A stretch of DNA of 64,000 nucleotides from the NCBI GenBank assembly GCA_017546025.1, contig JAFYYS010000021.1, positions 39,909-103,908 on the forward strand, read 5' to 3'. Source of the DNA: Lachnospiraceae bacterium. GTDB taxonomy: Bacteria > Bacillota > Clostridia > Lachnospirales > Lachnospiraceae. The number at the start of each line of letters is the position of its first letter. Position 1 is the first letter of the stretch. The notes under the pieces were generated by a model. That model did no database searches, was not told where the DNA came from, and worked only from the letters and a program-made list of their open reading frames with translations. Below, piece by piece: positions 1-9,009 of this stretch. A program made the translations under genes and the position numbers.

Positions 1-720
1 CTCCGAGCAGCAGTCGTACAGCTCTAAATCCAACGGGTCGGTAAGCAGCGCGCGGTTTTGCTCGCGGTATGCCCGAACAATCTCCGGGTTGAACCCGCTC
101 TCATAGCCCTCGGTATGATACTGAGGTTCCTGATTGGAAGGATCCGGCGACGGCGTGATTCTGTTTTCCGGCGTCCCGAAACGCGGTTCGTATCCTTTTT
201 TGATTGCCGCAAGGGCGCTCTGACAGCTTGCTTCGATATTACCGGAAACAAGATAAATCACATAGGGACCTTCCGCGAGAACACGTCCTCTTCGCAGCTT
301 ATCCGCCTCAACCGGCGCATATCCCGTGAATGTTTCCGTCCGGGCTTTAAGCCTCGTTTGAAACGCTTTCTCAATCCTGTCCCGCTTCTCTTTCGTATCT
401 GTTACGGCGACAATGACCTCATCCGCGACAACGCCTTCGCCCCCGACGATATAAAAGTCCGTCATGCACTGTGCCACTTCGGCGTCGTAGAACATGCTCT
501 CAAAGTATGACGACGTTTCTTCAAAACCCGCCCCGAAGGAGCCGCCTTCCGTAAAATCCGGCGTGTCGAAATACACGCTCATGCAAATCTCATATGCGGA
601 AACGTTGCCGTAATCCTCCGTATTGAGAGTTTCTTTCTTCTCCTTTTTCCCGCTGCAGCCCTGCAGCAAAAGTGCCGCAAGAAAAACCGCCAGCAGCCGG
701 TACCTTCTCCTCTTATTCAT
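1..720 (-). CDS. Lipoprotein, DUF4358-like plus transglutaminase-like (3' end beyond window)
   Basis: The 240 visible codons start with a lysine/arginine-rich lipoprotein signal and a lipobox ending LLLQGC (Cys22), so the protein is probably anchored on the outer membrane face. Residues about 35-175 look like DUF4358 (motifs VSAYEICMSV, FTGYAP). A short Pro/Ser linker follows, then the beginning of the region that in the downstream-of-window copy should be transglutaminase-like. The next gene upstream (740-2080) is a clear paralogue with the same order of segments, separated by only 19 bp. A GGGGGA ribosome binding site precedes the ATG. The catalytic part lies outside the window, so activity cannot be judged. 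The DUF4358 assignment is by recalled family pattern. Confidence 0.8.
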   Translation of the reverse strand, partial: MNKRRRYRLLAVFLAALLLQGCSGKKEKKETLNTEDYGNVSAYEICMSVYFDTPDFTEGGSFGAGFEETSSYFESMFYDAEVAQCMTDFYIVGGEGVVADEVIVAVTDTKEKRDRIEKAFQTRLKARTETFTGYAPVEADKLRRGRVLAEGPYVIYLVSGNIEASCQSALAAIKKGYEPRFGTPENRITPSPDPSNQEPQYHTEGYESGFNPEIVRAYREQNRALLTDPLDLELYDCCSE

Positions 721-739
721 CTGTAATCCCCCAAAAATC

Positions 740-2080
740 CTACTTCTCGACCCAAATCTTCTTGGTTTCCGGCGATTCGAACGTATCACTTGCCGCAATG
801 CCTTCGTAGCCGACCTTCTTACGCTCCTCGTAGGTCAAAGTGTCCGCCTCGGGAAGCCCTTCCTTGTCCCAGTAATGCTCGGTATCGGTCATCATCTGTT
901 CCGTGATGTTCATGTAGTAAAAGTTATACGAACCGCTTCCTGTCCAGCCCCAGCAAGGGTCGACGTAATACCAGCACGGACCGAGCTTAATCATGTTCCA
1001 GCCGTGTGCTTCTCGTTCCCGGAAAGCAGTTCCGTTTACGTTGATGACCTCAAGCCCGATCATCGAGCAAAGCAGGTTAAACGTGGACGAATAGCCGGTA
1101 CAGATGGCCACGTGGCGGAACAGCGCGCCGTACGGGTTGTCGGAATTCACGAAGTTGCCTTCGATGGAATAATGGGTATAGTCGTAATCAATATGCGTTA
1201 CGATATAGCGGTAAATCTCAGTCTCCGCCTGTACGGCAGACATCGATTTGCCGCCGAGAACCTCATCGAGAATCTCGCTGCAGCGGTCAAAAAGCTCCTG
1301 ATCCTGCAGGTCGGTCAACAGAGCGCGGTTCTTCTGCTGATAGGCCGTTACGATAAGCGGATTGAAACCGTTCTCATAGCCTGTGCCGTATGCTTTGTCA
1401 ACGTTATACGGGCTCGGTTCTTCGGTCGGTATGACAGGATGCGGTGCATCCTCGGTAGGCGTCGGTGTATCAACCGGTACCTCCGTCGGGGTGGGCGTCG
1501 GGGTCGGTGTTGCAGGCAGTTCGGTTGGCGTCGGCTGACCGTAAATCTCCTCGTAACCCTTCTTCGTCACCATATTCAGGGCCTTCTTCGCCCCGTCCAT
1601 GTCATCGCAGACAACCATGACAATATACTCGCCGTATTCGAAAACTTTGGCCTTTTCAAGCTTCTTCACCTCTTCGGGTGCATATCCGGTGAACATCTGC
1701 TTGCGGTACGCAATCCGTTCCTCGAAAACCTTCTTCACCTTTTCGCGGTTAGCACTTTTCTTCACAACGGCAGCGGCAACCTCATCCGAAGATGCGCCGG
1801 CAGAACCGATATAGTAATAGTCCGATACAAGGTCCGTAAAGTCAGCCTTATCATACAAAACGGTGAAAACCTCTTCCGAATCGTTCATGGAAGCATCCTC
1901 GGTATTGCCGAGTGCAAAATCCTTCTGACTGTCCTTAACCGACATACAGATTTCATACGCCGAAACCTTGCCGTACTCCTTCTCTTCTTCCTCATCGTCT
2001 TTGTCTGACTTGCAGGAAACAAGGCCTGCAAGCGACAGGATCAAGATGGCAAATACCATCCAAAATTTCATCTTCTTCAT
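740..2080 (-). CDS. Lipoprotein with DUF4358-like and transglutaminase-like domains
   Basis: A 446-residue lipoprotein (lipobox SLAGLVSC, Cys23). The start at 2080 is preferred over an upstream ATG at 2110 because GGGAG precedes it and the signal peptide then begins MKKMKFW. Residues about 35-175 are DUF4358-like, about 190-225 form a Thr/Pro-rich stalk (PTPTPTPTE), and about 235-446 form a transglutaminase/protease-like domain. The Cys-His-Asp triad appears as ICTGYSS (Cys about 325), EAHGWN (His about 358) and YYVDPCW (Asp about 372). Members of this superfamily act as surface peptidases or crosslinking enzymes; the substrate is unknown. It lies just behind a terminator hairpin after the ABC ATPase gene, so it may depend on read-through. 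It is paralogous to the gene at 1-720. Confidence 0.85.
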   Translation of the reverse strand: MKKMKFWMVFAILILSLAGLVSCKSDKDDEEEEKEYGKVSAYEICMSVKDSQKDFALGNTEDASMNDSEEVFTVLYDKADFTDLVSDYYYIGSAGASSDEVAAAVVKKSANREKVKKVFEERIAYRKQMFTGYAPEEVKKLEKAKVFEYGEYIVMVVCDDMDGAKKALNMVTKKGYEEIYGQPTPTELPATPTPTPTPTEVPVDTPTPTEDAPHPVIPTEEPSPYNVDKAYGTGYENGFNPLIVTAYQQKNRALLTDLQDQELFDRCSEILDEVLGGKSMSAVQAETEIYRYIVTHIDYDYTHYSIEGNFVNSDNPYGALFRHVAICTGYSSTFNLLCSMIGLEVINVNGTAFREREAHGWNMIKLGPCWYYVDPCWGWTGSGSYNFYYMNITEQMMTDTEHYWDKEGLPEADTLTYEERKKVGYEGIAASDTFESPETKKIWVEK

Positions 2081-2108
2081 TACTTTTCTTTCTCCCTCTT
2101 GTCTTTGC

Positions 2109-2142
2109 AAAAAAATACAGGGGTCGCGTAAGCAACCCCTGT
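2109..2142 (-). terminator. Hairpin terminator after the MsmX-like gene
   Basis: Arms ACAGGGGT (2117-2124) and ACCCCTGT (2135-2142) pair. On the minus strand the hairpin is followed by a run of seven T. It sits between the ATPase stop and the lipoprotein start at 2080, so lipoprotein expression would be uncoupled or need read-through. Confidence 0.8.
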
Positions 2143-2157
2143 GAAACCTTCAAATAA

Positions 2158-3270
2158 TTAGTGCGTGATGATCTGCTCGGTGTCCTTATCGAAGATATGC
2201 ATCTTAGCAAGATCCATAGCGATCGTAACGGTGTCGCCGGGTCTTGCAGTCGTACGAGGATCAACACGTGCGGTGATATCATAATCATCAACGGAGAAGT
2301 ACAGGAATACTTCTGCGCCGAGAAGCTCGTATACACGAACGGTAGCAGCGAAGGAAGCTTCCGGATGAGCCATGATGAAGTCTTCGTTGTCCTTGATGTC
2401 CTCAGGACGAATACCGAGAACAACTTCTCTGTCTTCATAGCCGCCGTCAATGAGCTTCTTAGCTCTTGCTTCCGGAACAAGGATACGGTTGGAACCGAAG
2501 TTCAGATATACATCGCCGCCCTCAACAGAAACAAGGCAATCCAGGAAGTTCATCTGAGGAGATCCCATGAAACCTGCTACGAACAGGTTGCCGGGCTTAT
2601 CGTACAGATTCTGAGGAGTGTCAACCTGCTGGATAACACCGTCCTTCATAACTACGATTCTGGTACCGAGCGTCATAGCCTCGGTCTGGTCATGGGTTAC
2701 GTAGATGATCGTAGCTTCCAGTCTCTGATGGATCTTGGAAATCTCAATTCTCATCTGTACACGGAGCTTAGCGTCCAGGTTGGACAGCGGCTCGTCCATA
2801 AGGAATACCTTAGGATTACGTACGATAGCACGTCCCATGGCTACACGCTGTCTCTGACCACCGGAGAGAGCCTTCGGCTTACGGTCAAGCAGCTGCTCGA
2901 TGCCGAGGATCTTAGCTGCCTCGTTAACGAGCTTTTCAATCTGGTCCTTCGGAACTTTACGAAGCTTCAAACCAAATGCCATATTATCGAATACGGACAT
3001 ATGAGGGTACAGAGCGTAGTTCTGGAATACCATTGCGATATCTCTGTCCTTAGGTTCTACGTCGTTCATCAGTCTGTCGCCGATATAGAGCTCACCGGCG
3101 GTGATTTCCTCGAGACCTGCAATCATACGGAGCGTTGTAGACTTACCGCAACCGGACGGGCCTACGAAAATAATGAACTCCTGATCCTTGATGTCAAGGT
3201 TGAAATCCTTAACTGCAACAAATCCGTTAGGATATGTCTTGTTAATGTTGATCAGCTTTAAACTTGCCAT
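2158..3270 (-). CDS. msmX: ABC sugar importer ATPase, MsmX/UgpC type
   Basis: This 370-residue protein has the full set of ABC motifs: Walker [10 protein letters not shown] (37-45), signature LSGGQ (135-139), Walker B VFLMDE (155-160) and an H-loop THDQTEAM (His193). The C-terminal 130 residues match the TOBE/MalK regulatory extension. In Firmicutes such ATPases power several CUT1 oligosaccharide importers at once. No permease or binding-protein gene is adjacent, which fits that shared, orphan role. AGGAGG precedes the ATG. The approximately 280-bp upstream region to the divergent SDR gene must hold its promoter, but I could not find a convincing -35/-10 pair for it. Confidence 0.93.
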   Translation of the reverse strand: MASLKLININKTYPNGFVAVKDFNLDIKDQEFIIFVGPSGCGKSTTLRMIAGLEEITAGELYIGDRLMNDVEPKDRDIAMVFQNYALYPHMSVFDNMAFGLKLRKVPKDQIEKLVNEAAKILGIEQLLDRKPKALSGGQRQRVAMGRAIVRNPKVFLMDEPLSNLDAKLRVQMRIEISKIHQRLEATIIYVTHDQTEAMTLGTRIVVMKDGVIQQVDTPQNLYDKPGNLFVAGFMGSPQMNFLDCLVSVEGGDVYLNFGSNRILVPEARAKKLIDGGYEDREVVLGIRPEDIKDNEDFIMAHPEASFAATVRVYELLGAEVFLYFSVDDYDITARVDPRTTARPGDTVTIAMDLAKMHIFDKDTEQIITH

Positions 3271-3489
3271 TTTTTGCCTCCTAAAATTGATATGTGCGCG
3301 TATTCACACAAACAGCATAGCATTATTCTACACAAGGCGAACGGAAAATGCCATAGCGCAAATAACCAAAGAACATTTCCGTATTTTGTTGAAATTGACC
3401 AACTTTAGCCCTTCGGGTGATACTCTTGTGCTATTTGTCTAGTTTTTATACCGGAAATATAGCGAAAATATATAAAAAACAGCCCATAT

Positions 3490-3518
3490 TTGCATTTTTT
3501 GATAATTTTTGCTAAACT
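3490..3518 (+). promoter_or_regulatory. Promoter of the SDR gene
   Basis: TTGCAT (3490-3495), 17-bp spacer, TAAACT (3513-3518) with an extended TGC before the -10. It lies 30 bp before the ATG at 3549. The rest of the intergenic stretch 3271-3489 is AT-rich with nothing else I can support. Confidence 0.6.
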
Positions 3519-3548
3519 GATTTCATCATTTTCAGGGGGTTTTTTGCC

Positions 3549-4271
3549 ATGAAAACGTATCTGATTACCGGTGCCAGCGGCGGAATCGGCTCCGGAATTG
3601 CCAAAAAACTCGCCTCAGAAGGGTGCCGTCTCATTCTGTGCGGGAATAAAAACAGTTCCGCGCTTACCGAAACGGTTCAGTCTCTCGGCGAAGAAGCCGT
3701 TGTGAAGACCTTTCTCGGCGACCTTTCCGACGAAGCATTCGTCAACCGGATGGTTCAGGAATCCCTTGCGGACTTCGGCCGGATTGACGGGCTCGTGCAT
3801 GCAGCCGGGATTGCTTCGCTCGGTCTGATGACCGACCTTTCGCTTACGGACTGGAACGCCATCTTCGGCGCCAATCTCACCTCGGCTTTCCTGCTTTCGA
3901 AGGCGCTGGCGCCGCATTTCATCAACAGAAAGGAAGGAAGAATCATTCTGCTCTCTTCTGTCTGGGGCGGACGCGGAGCCTCCTGTGAGGTTGCCTATTC
4001 CGCAACAAAGGGCGGCATTGATTCGTTCACGAAAGCACTTGCGAAGGAGCTCGCGCCGAGCGGCATCGCCGTCAACGCGCTTGCGCCCGGCATGGTAGAC
4101 ACGCCGATGAACGGCATGCTTTCCGAAGAAGAAAAGGAACAAATCATCGAAGAGATTCCCGCCTGCCGGATGACCGATCCCGAAGAAGTAGCAGACATGG
4201 TATCGCTTCTTTTACAGGCACCGTCGTATCTTACCGGTCAGGTCATCGGTTTCAACGGCGGATGGTATTAG
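3549..4271 (+). CDS. Short-chain dehydrogenase/reductase, FabG-like
   Basis: A 240-residue classical SDR. It shows the NAD(P)-binding glycine motif GASGGIG (about 8-14), HAAG in place of NNAG, the catalytic Ser in LLSSVWG and the YSATK active-site Tyr/Lys. The C-terminal GFNGGWY is typical of 3-oxoacyl-ACP reductase-like proteins. Family knowledge indicates NAD(P)H-dependent reduction of a keto group; the substrate is not predictable. There is no fatty-acid gene cluster around it, so it is probably a single-gene unit, with its own promoter and a bidirectional terminator. AGGGGG precedes the ATG. Confidence 0.88.
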   Translation: MKTYLITGASGGIGSGIAKKLASEGCRLILCGNKNSSALTETVQSLGEEAVVKTFLGDLSDEAFVNRMVQESLADFGRIDGLVHAAGIASLGLMTDLSLTDWNAIFGANLTSAFLLSKALAPHFINRKEGRIILLSSVWGGRGASCEVAYSATKGGIDSFTKALAKELAPSGIAVNALAPGMVDTPMNGMLSEEEKEQIIEEIPACRMTDPEEVADMVSLLLQAPSYLTGQVIGFNGGWY

Positions 4272-4290
4272 CATTTATCACAAAAAACGA

Positions 4291-4323
4291 ACTCCCGGGT
4301 CGGATGCCCGGGAGTCTTTTTAT
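4291..4323. terminator. Bidirectional terminator between SDR and amidase genes
   Basis: Perfect 9-bp stem ACTCCCGGG (4291-4299) / CCCGGGAGT (4307-4315) with CTTTTT after it on the plus strand and CGTTTTTT on the minus strand. It separates two convergent genes and overlaps the stop codon region of the amidase gene. Confidence 0.9.
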
Positions 4324-5126
4324 TTCTTAGAAAACTTTTCAATCATGAACCGGGCCATGGCTTCCGCCTCGACGGCAGCCAGTCTTTTGATGGCCGCATC
4401 GTCCTTGATGAACTCGTAATCCTTGTCGTTGTCCATGAAGCAGGACTCGAGGATTACCGCGGGAATGTTCAGCGAAGCACCGTGACGGCAGATGGCGTAA
4501 TAGTCAACCGGCACGCCGTTCTCGTCAAATGTGTCGCCGCTGTTTCTCGTTACATAGCCGGTATTTCCGTTTTTCGGAATGCCGATGGAAGCGGTTGCGT
4601 CTAAGAGCTTGTTCGCCAGTTCCACCGAAATGTCGTGAATGTTGGGCTGCTTCGAGATGCAGACCATCGTGCCGCGAAGATTGTGTTTTTCGGAGGCGTT
4701 CAGGTGAATGCTGACAAGAATCTGTGCGCCGCAGTTTTTGGCGAACTCAACCCTCTGTCTGAGGTCCGGTCCGATATCCGACGAGAACGTCTCATTGTCC
4801 TCTCTCGTCAGGTAAACCGTGATTTCCGGATAATGCTCGTTTATGTAGGCACGGATTTCCTTGCTGAGCTGCAGCACAAGATACCGCTCCTGCTGGCCGT
4901 GATAGATGGCACCCTCCCATCTGCCGCCGTGGCCGGGATCAAGACAAAGTACCAGAGGCTTTACCGGATCCTCCGTCGGCGTCGGTGTGGCAGTAGGTGT
5001 CATCGGTTCGTCTTCCACCGAGTTTTTGATGTGGTCGACCTTTCCGTAGTCATCCTCTTCCTTACCGCATCCGATAGCGGCAAATGCCATGATCAGGCAT
5101 AAAAAAAGAACATACGCGCGTTTCAT
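4320..5126 (-). CDS. N-acetylmuramoyl-L-alanine amidase lipoprotein (Amidase_3)
   Basis: A 268-residue lipoprotein (lipobox FAAIGC, Cys20) with a short Thr/Pro stalk (about 42-55) and an Amidase_3 catalytic domain. Zinc-binding features are LDPGHGG (His66), a downstream glutamate in the RYLVLQLSKEI helix, and VSIHLNA; ILESCF carries the presumed catalytic Glu. The family cleaves the amide bond between MurNAc and the stem peptide. The start at 5126 is supported by GGGGGGAT 8 bp upstream; a longer frame to 5177 lacks a ribosome binding site and would bury the signal peptide. Its promoter lies at 5168-5196 inside a hairpin. Confidence 0.93.
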   Translation of the reverse strand: MKRAYVLFLCLIMAFAAIGCGKEEDDYGKVDHIKNSVEDEPMTPTATPTPTEDPVKPLVLCLDPGHGGRWEGAIYHGQQERYLVLQLSKEIRAYINEHYPEITVYLTREDNETFSSDIGPDLRQRVEFAKNCGAQILVSIHLNASEKHNLRGTMVCISKQPNIHDISVELANKLLDATASIGIPKNGNTGYVTRNSGDTFDENGVPVDYYAICRHGASLNIPAVILESCFMDNDKDYEFIKDDAAIKRLAAVEAEAMARFMIEKFSKK

Positions 5127-5156
5127 AAGATTATCCCCCCTGGATAATAAAGAATT

Positions 5157-5196
5157 AAGCCTTCCCGAGTATACCACCCGGGAAGGCTTTTTTCAA
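5157..5196 (-). promoter_or_regulatory. Amidase promoter nested in an 11-bp hairpin
   Basis: Minus-strand -35 TTGAAA (5191-5196), 17-bp spacer and -10 TATACT (5168-5173). Perfect arms AAGCCTTCCCG (5157-5167) and CGGGAAGGCTT (5179-5189) flank the -10 box. The hairpin is well placed to terminate the 5251-8964 transcript (AATTCTTT follows on the minus strand), so terminator and promoter appear to share the same bases. Confidence 0.7.
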
Positions 5197-5250
5197 TCTC
5201 CGTTTTCAAGTTTTCACAAAATATTGTATTTATTCACGAATGCATCACAA

Positions 5251-8200
5251 TTATATTGTGCAGCCGAGAAAGCTCATGTTCTCCTGCTCGTATCCGAACG
5301 TGATGCAGTCCGCGGAAAGAAGCGTCGTATTGAACACGCTGCGCTCGAACCGGCCACGCCCCTGTCCGGTCTTTGTGCCGATGCCGACAATCTCGGCGCC
5401 CTCGCAATTGAGGTTCAGCTCGGAGCCTTCAATCCGGATATCCGCCAAGCCGTCCCGACAGCCGATGCCGACACAAGCCTTCGCTTTGATTCCGGCCTGC
5501 AGCTCCACATGCATGGCCGTCACCTTAACCGGCTTGCTTCCGAGGCTTCCGACCGCCGCCTGGGTATCGCCCGAGGACGTATGGTTGATCTTCGCATCCT
5601 TCAGGGTCACATCGGCCTCCCCGAGAATGCTTCCGATGCCGCACGCTTTGTCCGCATTGATTTCCGTCTTGATTCTCGTGTTCTTAATCAGAATCGGTGC
5701 GGTATTGTTGGCAATGCCGATGCCGAGCGCCCGCTCGCCGCTTATGGTAAGGTACAGATTCTTGCAGCTTTCGAAGGTGATTCCGGCCTTCTGGTTCGAA
5801 TACCCGCCGCCGATGCCGACACAGTCCTTGCCGTCCAGCTTCAGATTGATCTCGCCGCCCATATTGACCGTAATCCGGCCGATGGTCTGCGTGCTGTCGC
5901 CGCCGATGCCGTATGCCCGGTCACCGGTGCCGTAAATCGTCAGCTTGCCGTCGCCTGTTACGGTCAGTCGGGAACTCTCCGGCACACGGATGCCCTTTCG
6001 GTTCATCACGGCCGTTCCTTCCACCGCAATCGTGACATCGCAGTTGTTTCCGATTTCGATGCACGGATGTCTCTGGTACGAATCGAGGCTGACTCTTCTT
6101 AAATGAATCGTCGTCACCGTATTGTCCGGCACACGGATCAAAACATCCGTCGGGATTCTCGGATTGCCGACAAAGGTCAGTTCTCTTCTGTTGATCACAA
6201 ACTCGGTATAATGTTCGGTCGTGACAAGAGGCAGCAGCATAATCTCCTGCTCCTTGTCCACGATGTAAGTCTTCTTCTGCCTGGATTCCACGGTCTGCAG
6301 ATTGAGGGACGTGATCTCATTTTTCACATCCCGGTCAATCTCATCGAGGAACCGCTCGTTCGGTCTTGCTGTATAAAAGCCCTGGATCAGGTCCACGCCG
6401 AGACGGATGACGGTATTCATCTCCTCCTTTGTCTCGACGCCCTCCGCGAGCGCAAGGAAGCCGTTTTCTCTGGCAAATTCGACGATGTTCGCGACAAAGT
6501 ACTGCTTCTTGCTGTCGGTCTCGATGCCTTCAATCAGGCCGCGGTCGATTTTTACGAAATCGGGCATGTAATTGAGCAGGTTCGTAACGTTCGAGTAGCC
6601 CGTGCCGTAATCGTCAACGGCGATGCGGAAGCCCTGCTCCCGGCTTCTCTTGCGGATGGCCGAAAGCTGTTCTTCGTTCGGCTCGGTCTGCTCGGTGAAC
6701 TCGACGACAACCTGGGACAGAACGCCCGGGTAATCCATGACGAATTCACGGTAATCGGATTCCTTCAGTGTCGCCTTCGGAATGCTGTTCAAAAACATCT
6801 TGCGGTCGGTAAAGAGACGGCTGTTTCTTGTCATGATCTCCGCTACGTTACGGAAGGTCAGAAGCTCGATGTCATACAGCTTGCCGAGTGCCTCCGCGCA
6901 GTGCAGGATTGTCATCGGCGAAAGGTTCTCGTCCGTGCCGGAGCGCATCAGCGCCTCATACGCATAGATGGTGCCGGTCTTTGCGCTGATAATCGGCTGG
7001 AAGCGGTAGACGAAACGGTTCTCGTCAATCAGCTTGCGGACCGCCTCCCGCTCTTCCGCCGTAATCTCATAGGTCTGCTCGGTCTTGACGGAATAGGTGC
7101 CCTGCTTGCGGTTCTTCTTCTCCGCCAAAGCTTCGTTCGTATACTCTTCAATCTGGGCGGGATCCGTGATGTCCTTCACAATCGTCGCGGAAACGATGTC
7201 GATGGTGTACGGTCTGCCGCCGAACTGGTTCAGCGTATCAAGACGCTTCTTGATCTCTTTAAGAAGCGCGTCCGTATCAGGCGCCTTCTCGTAGATGCCT
7301 GCGATGACAAATTCGTCGTTTCCGAGACGGGCGCAGATATCCCGGTCGTTCATCGCATTTTGCAGAATCTTGGTCAGGATCTGCAGCGCCTCGTTTCCTT
7401 CGTCGCGTCCGTAGAGCTCGTTGATGCTCGAGAAGCGGCTGATGTCGAGGGAAAGGATGCTGATTTTCGCATGGTCCGGGGACATATGCGAGTACTGGTC
7501 CTTCAAAACCTCGAGGTAGCCCTTGAAGTTATATAGACCGGTCATGCTGTCACGGATGGCATTTTTCGTATAATAGTCGCCGAAAACAGTCCTCTGGCGC
7601 TGGCACTCAAGCGATGTCTCGAGGCTTCGCATCCATTTGGCAAATGACACGTTTAACCCGCAAGGATTGCTGCCGTAGCATATTGCGGCATAACCGAATA
7701 CGCGGCTCATGAAATGCACCGATGCAAAATAGAACACGCGCGGATGGTCGCACTCTTCATAGAGGGCGGGCAGAAGCGTCTTTCTCGGGAAGAATTCCTC
7801 CGAGGAAACCTTGCGCACTTCGGAATGGTTGAGCGCTAAAAGGATATTGTCGGTAAATCCGACGACGTTATCCGTCATGTGAAGTGCCTGTTCGTTAAGG
7901 CACAGGTAACACGACTCACACTCCTTACCGAGATAGCGTTCGTAATAGTCCAAAAGCCAGAGCCAGGATTCGAAATCCTCGGCGCCGGCAATTTCTTCCT
8001 GCATGAAGTTGTAGGGAGAATCGAAATGACGGTCTTTCGTCAAAAGGTTCTCCATTCGGATTCGGGAATAGTCACCGAGGGCATAGAAATCACAGCCGCA
8101 GGTGGCTTTCGGGACAAGCACGCACTCGTGCTCGCGATAGACGGGAGGATACTTCTCCTCCCCGAGAATGCTGTTAACCAGCTTTCTGGCCGCATTGACG

Positions 8201-8964
8201 GCCATGACGGACGGGTCACGGAAGATTGTCGTACACGTCGTTCCTCGAAGCGTTTCGTCAATATCAAGGTTATATCCGCAAATCATGATGTCCCGCGGAA
8301 CGTGGATGCCGTGGTCCTCAAGGGCGCAAATCAGGCCGGAAACGGACTCGGTATTGCCGCAGATGATGGCTTCCGGAAGGCCTTTTTCACTGTCGAGCAT
8401 CGACTGCACAATCTCCGCTTCCTTACCGACGATTGCCGAGCCGCGACGGATGCTTGTGTCGTCAACGGACAGACCGTTTCGAAGCAGTGCTTCCGCAAAA
8501 TAGCCCTCGAGTTCCTCACGGTATGAGGCGTCCTCGATTTCACTTGAAATGTATTCAATCCACTTTGCATGGTGCACCTTACACAGATGCTCCACGAGCA
8601 TGGTAATGCCTTCCTCTTCCTTGAAGGTCACGGTCGGAAAATCATACTTCGGCCGTTCGAGGCAGTATATAGGCTTTTTGAATTCGTCGCGGAGTTTCAG
8701 CAGGAAACGGTTCTGCTCCTCGGGCATCTGAAAGGATCCCGGGTAGACTAAAAAGCCGTCAAACATTTCGGGATTGATCAGGTCATAAACGGCGGTGTCG
8801 CCCTTCCGGTAAGCCTCGGGCATATCGGAAAGCGCGGTCGTCGTAAAGATGCACACATCCACATCCATGGCAAGCAGTTCTTCCTGAAGCTTCTTGGAAG
8901 CATTCTTGAAGAACTGATGATGCATCTCGGATAGTATGATTCCCACCAGCAAACGTTTCTTCAT
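5251..8964 (-). CDS. Giant fusion: LacI-type binding domain, GGDEF, EAL, beta-helix-like repeats
   Basis: A 1237-residue protein with no signal peptide or obvious membrane segment, hence probably cytoplasmic. Residues 1-290 resemble the ligand-binding domain of LacI-family proteins without the DNA-binding helix. About 290-465 is an uncharacterised linker. About 471-625 is a GGDEF domain (DSMTGLYN) whose motif is LGNDEF, so cyclase activity is doubtful. About 660-875 is an EAL domain with the expected residues (YEALMR, FLNSIP, VVEFTE, AVDDYGTGYSN, VKIDRG, EGVE, QGFY), so c-di-GMP hydrolysis is plausible. Residues about 885-1237 hold seven approximately 30-residue repeats, mostly ending in (C/A/I)xGIG, resembling a right-handed beta-helix of the carbohydrate-binding Cthe_2159 sort. 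GAGGGG precedes the ATG. The upstream gene is a polysaccharide deacetylase 45 bp away. Confidence 0.88.
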   Translation of the reverse strand: MKKRLLVGIILSEMHHQFFKNASKKLQEELLAMDVDVCIFTTTALSDMPEAYRKGDTAVYDLINPEMFDGFLVYPGSFQMPEEQNRFLLKLRDEFKKPIYCLERPKYDFPTVTFKEEEGITMLVEHLCKVHHAKWIEYISSEIEDASYREELEGYFAEALLRNGLSVDDTSIRRGSAIVGKEAEIVQSMLDSEKGLPEAIICGNTESVSGLICALEDHGIHVPRDIMICGYNLDIDETLRGTTCTTIFRDPSVMAVNAARKLVNSILGEEKYPPVYREHECVLVPKATCGCDFYALGDYSRIRMENLLTKDRHFDSPYNFMQEEIAGAEDFESWLWLLDYYERYLGKECESCYLCLNEQALHMTDNVVGFTDNILLALNHSEVRKVSSEEFFPRKTLLPALYEECDHPRVFYFASVHFMSRVFGYAAICYGSNPCGLNVSFAKWMRSLETSLECQRQRTVFGDYYTKNAIRDSMTGLYNFKGYLEVLKDQYSHMSPDHAKISILSLDISRFSSINELYGRDEGNEALQILTKILQNAMNDRDICARLGNDEFVIAGIYEKAPDTDALLKEIKKRLDTLNQFGGRPYTIDIVSATIVKDITDPAQIEEYTNEALAEKKNRKQGTYSVKTEQTYEITAEEREAVRKLIDENRFVYRFQPIISAKTGTIYAYEALMRSGTDENLSPMTILHCAEALGKLYDIELLTFRNVAEIMTRNSRLFTDRKMFLNSIPKATLKESDYREFVMDYPGVLSQVVVEFTEQTEPNEEQLSAIRKRSREQGFRIAVDDYGTGYSNVTNLLNYMPDFVKIDRGLIEGIETDSKKQYFVANIVEFARENGFLALAEGVETKEEMNTVIRLGVDLIQGFYTARPNERFLDEIDRDVKNEITSLNLQTVESRQKKTYIVDKEQEIMLLPLVTTEHYTEFVINRRELTFVGNPRIPTDVLIRVPDNTVTTIHLRRVSLDSYQRHPCIEIGNNCDVTIAVEGTAVMNRKGIRVPESSRLTVTGDGKLTIYGTGDRAYGIGGDSTQTIGRITVNMGGEINLKLDGKDCVGIGGGYSNQKAGITFESCKNLYLTISGERALGIGIANNTAPILIKNTRIKTEINADKACGIGSILGEADVTLKDAKINHTSSGDTQAAVGSLGSKPVKVTAMHVELQAGIKAKACVGIGCRDGLADIRIEGSELNLNCEGAEIVGIGTKTGQGRGRFERSVFNTTLLSADCITFGYEQENMSFLGCTI

Positions 8965-9009
8965 CTTGCCGCCCCTCGCTGCAAACGATCCGTCTGTCGA
9001 ACGGTTCTG

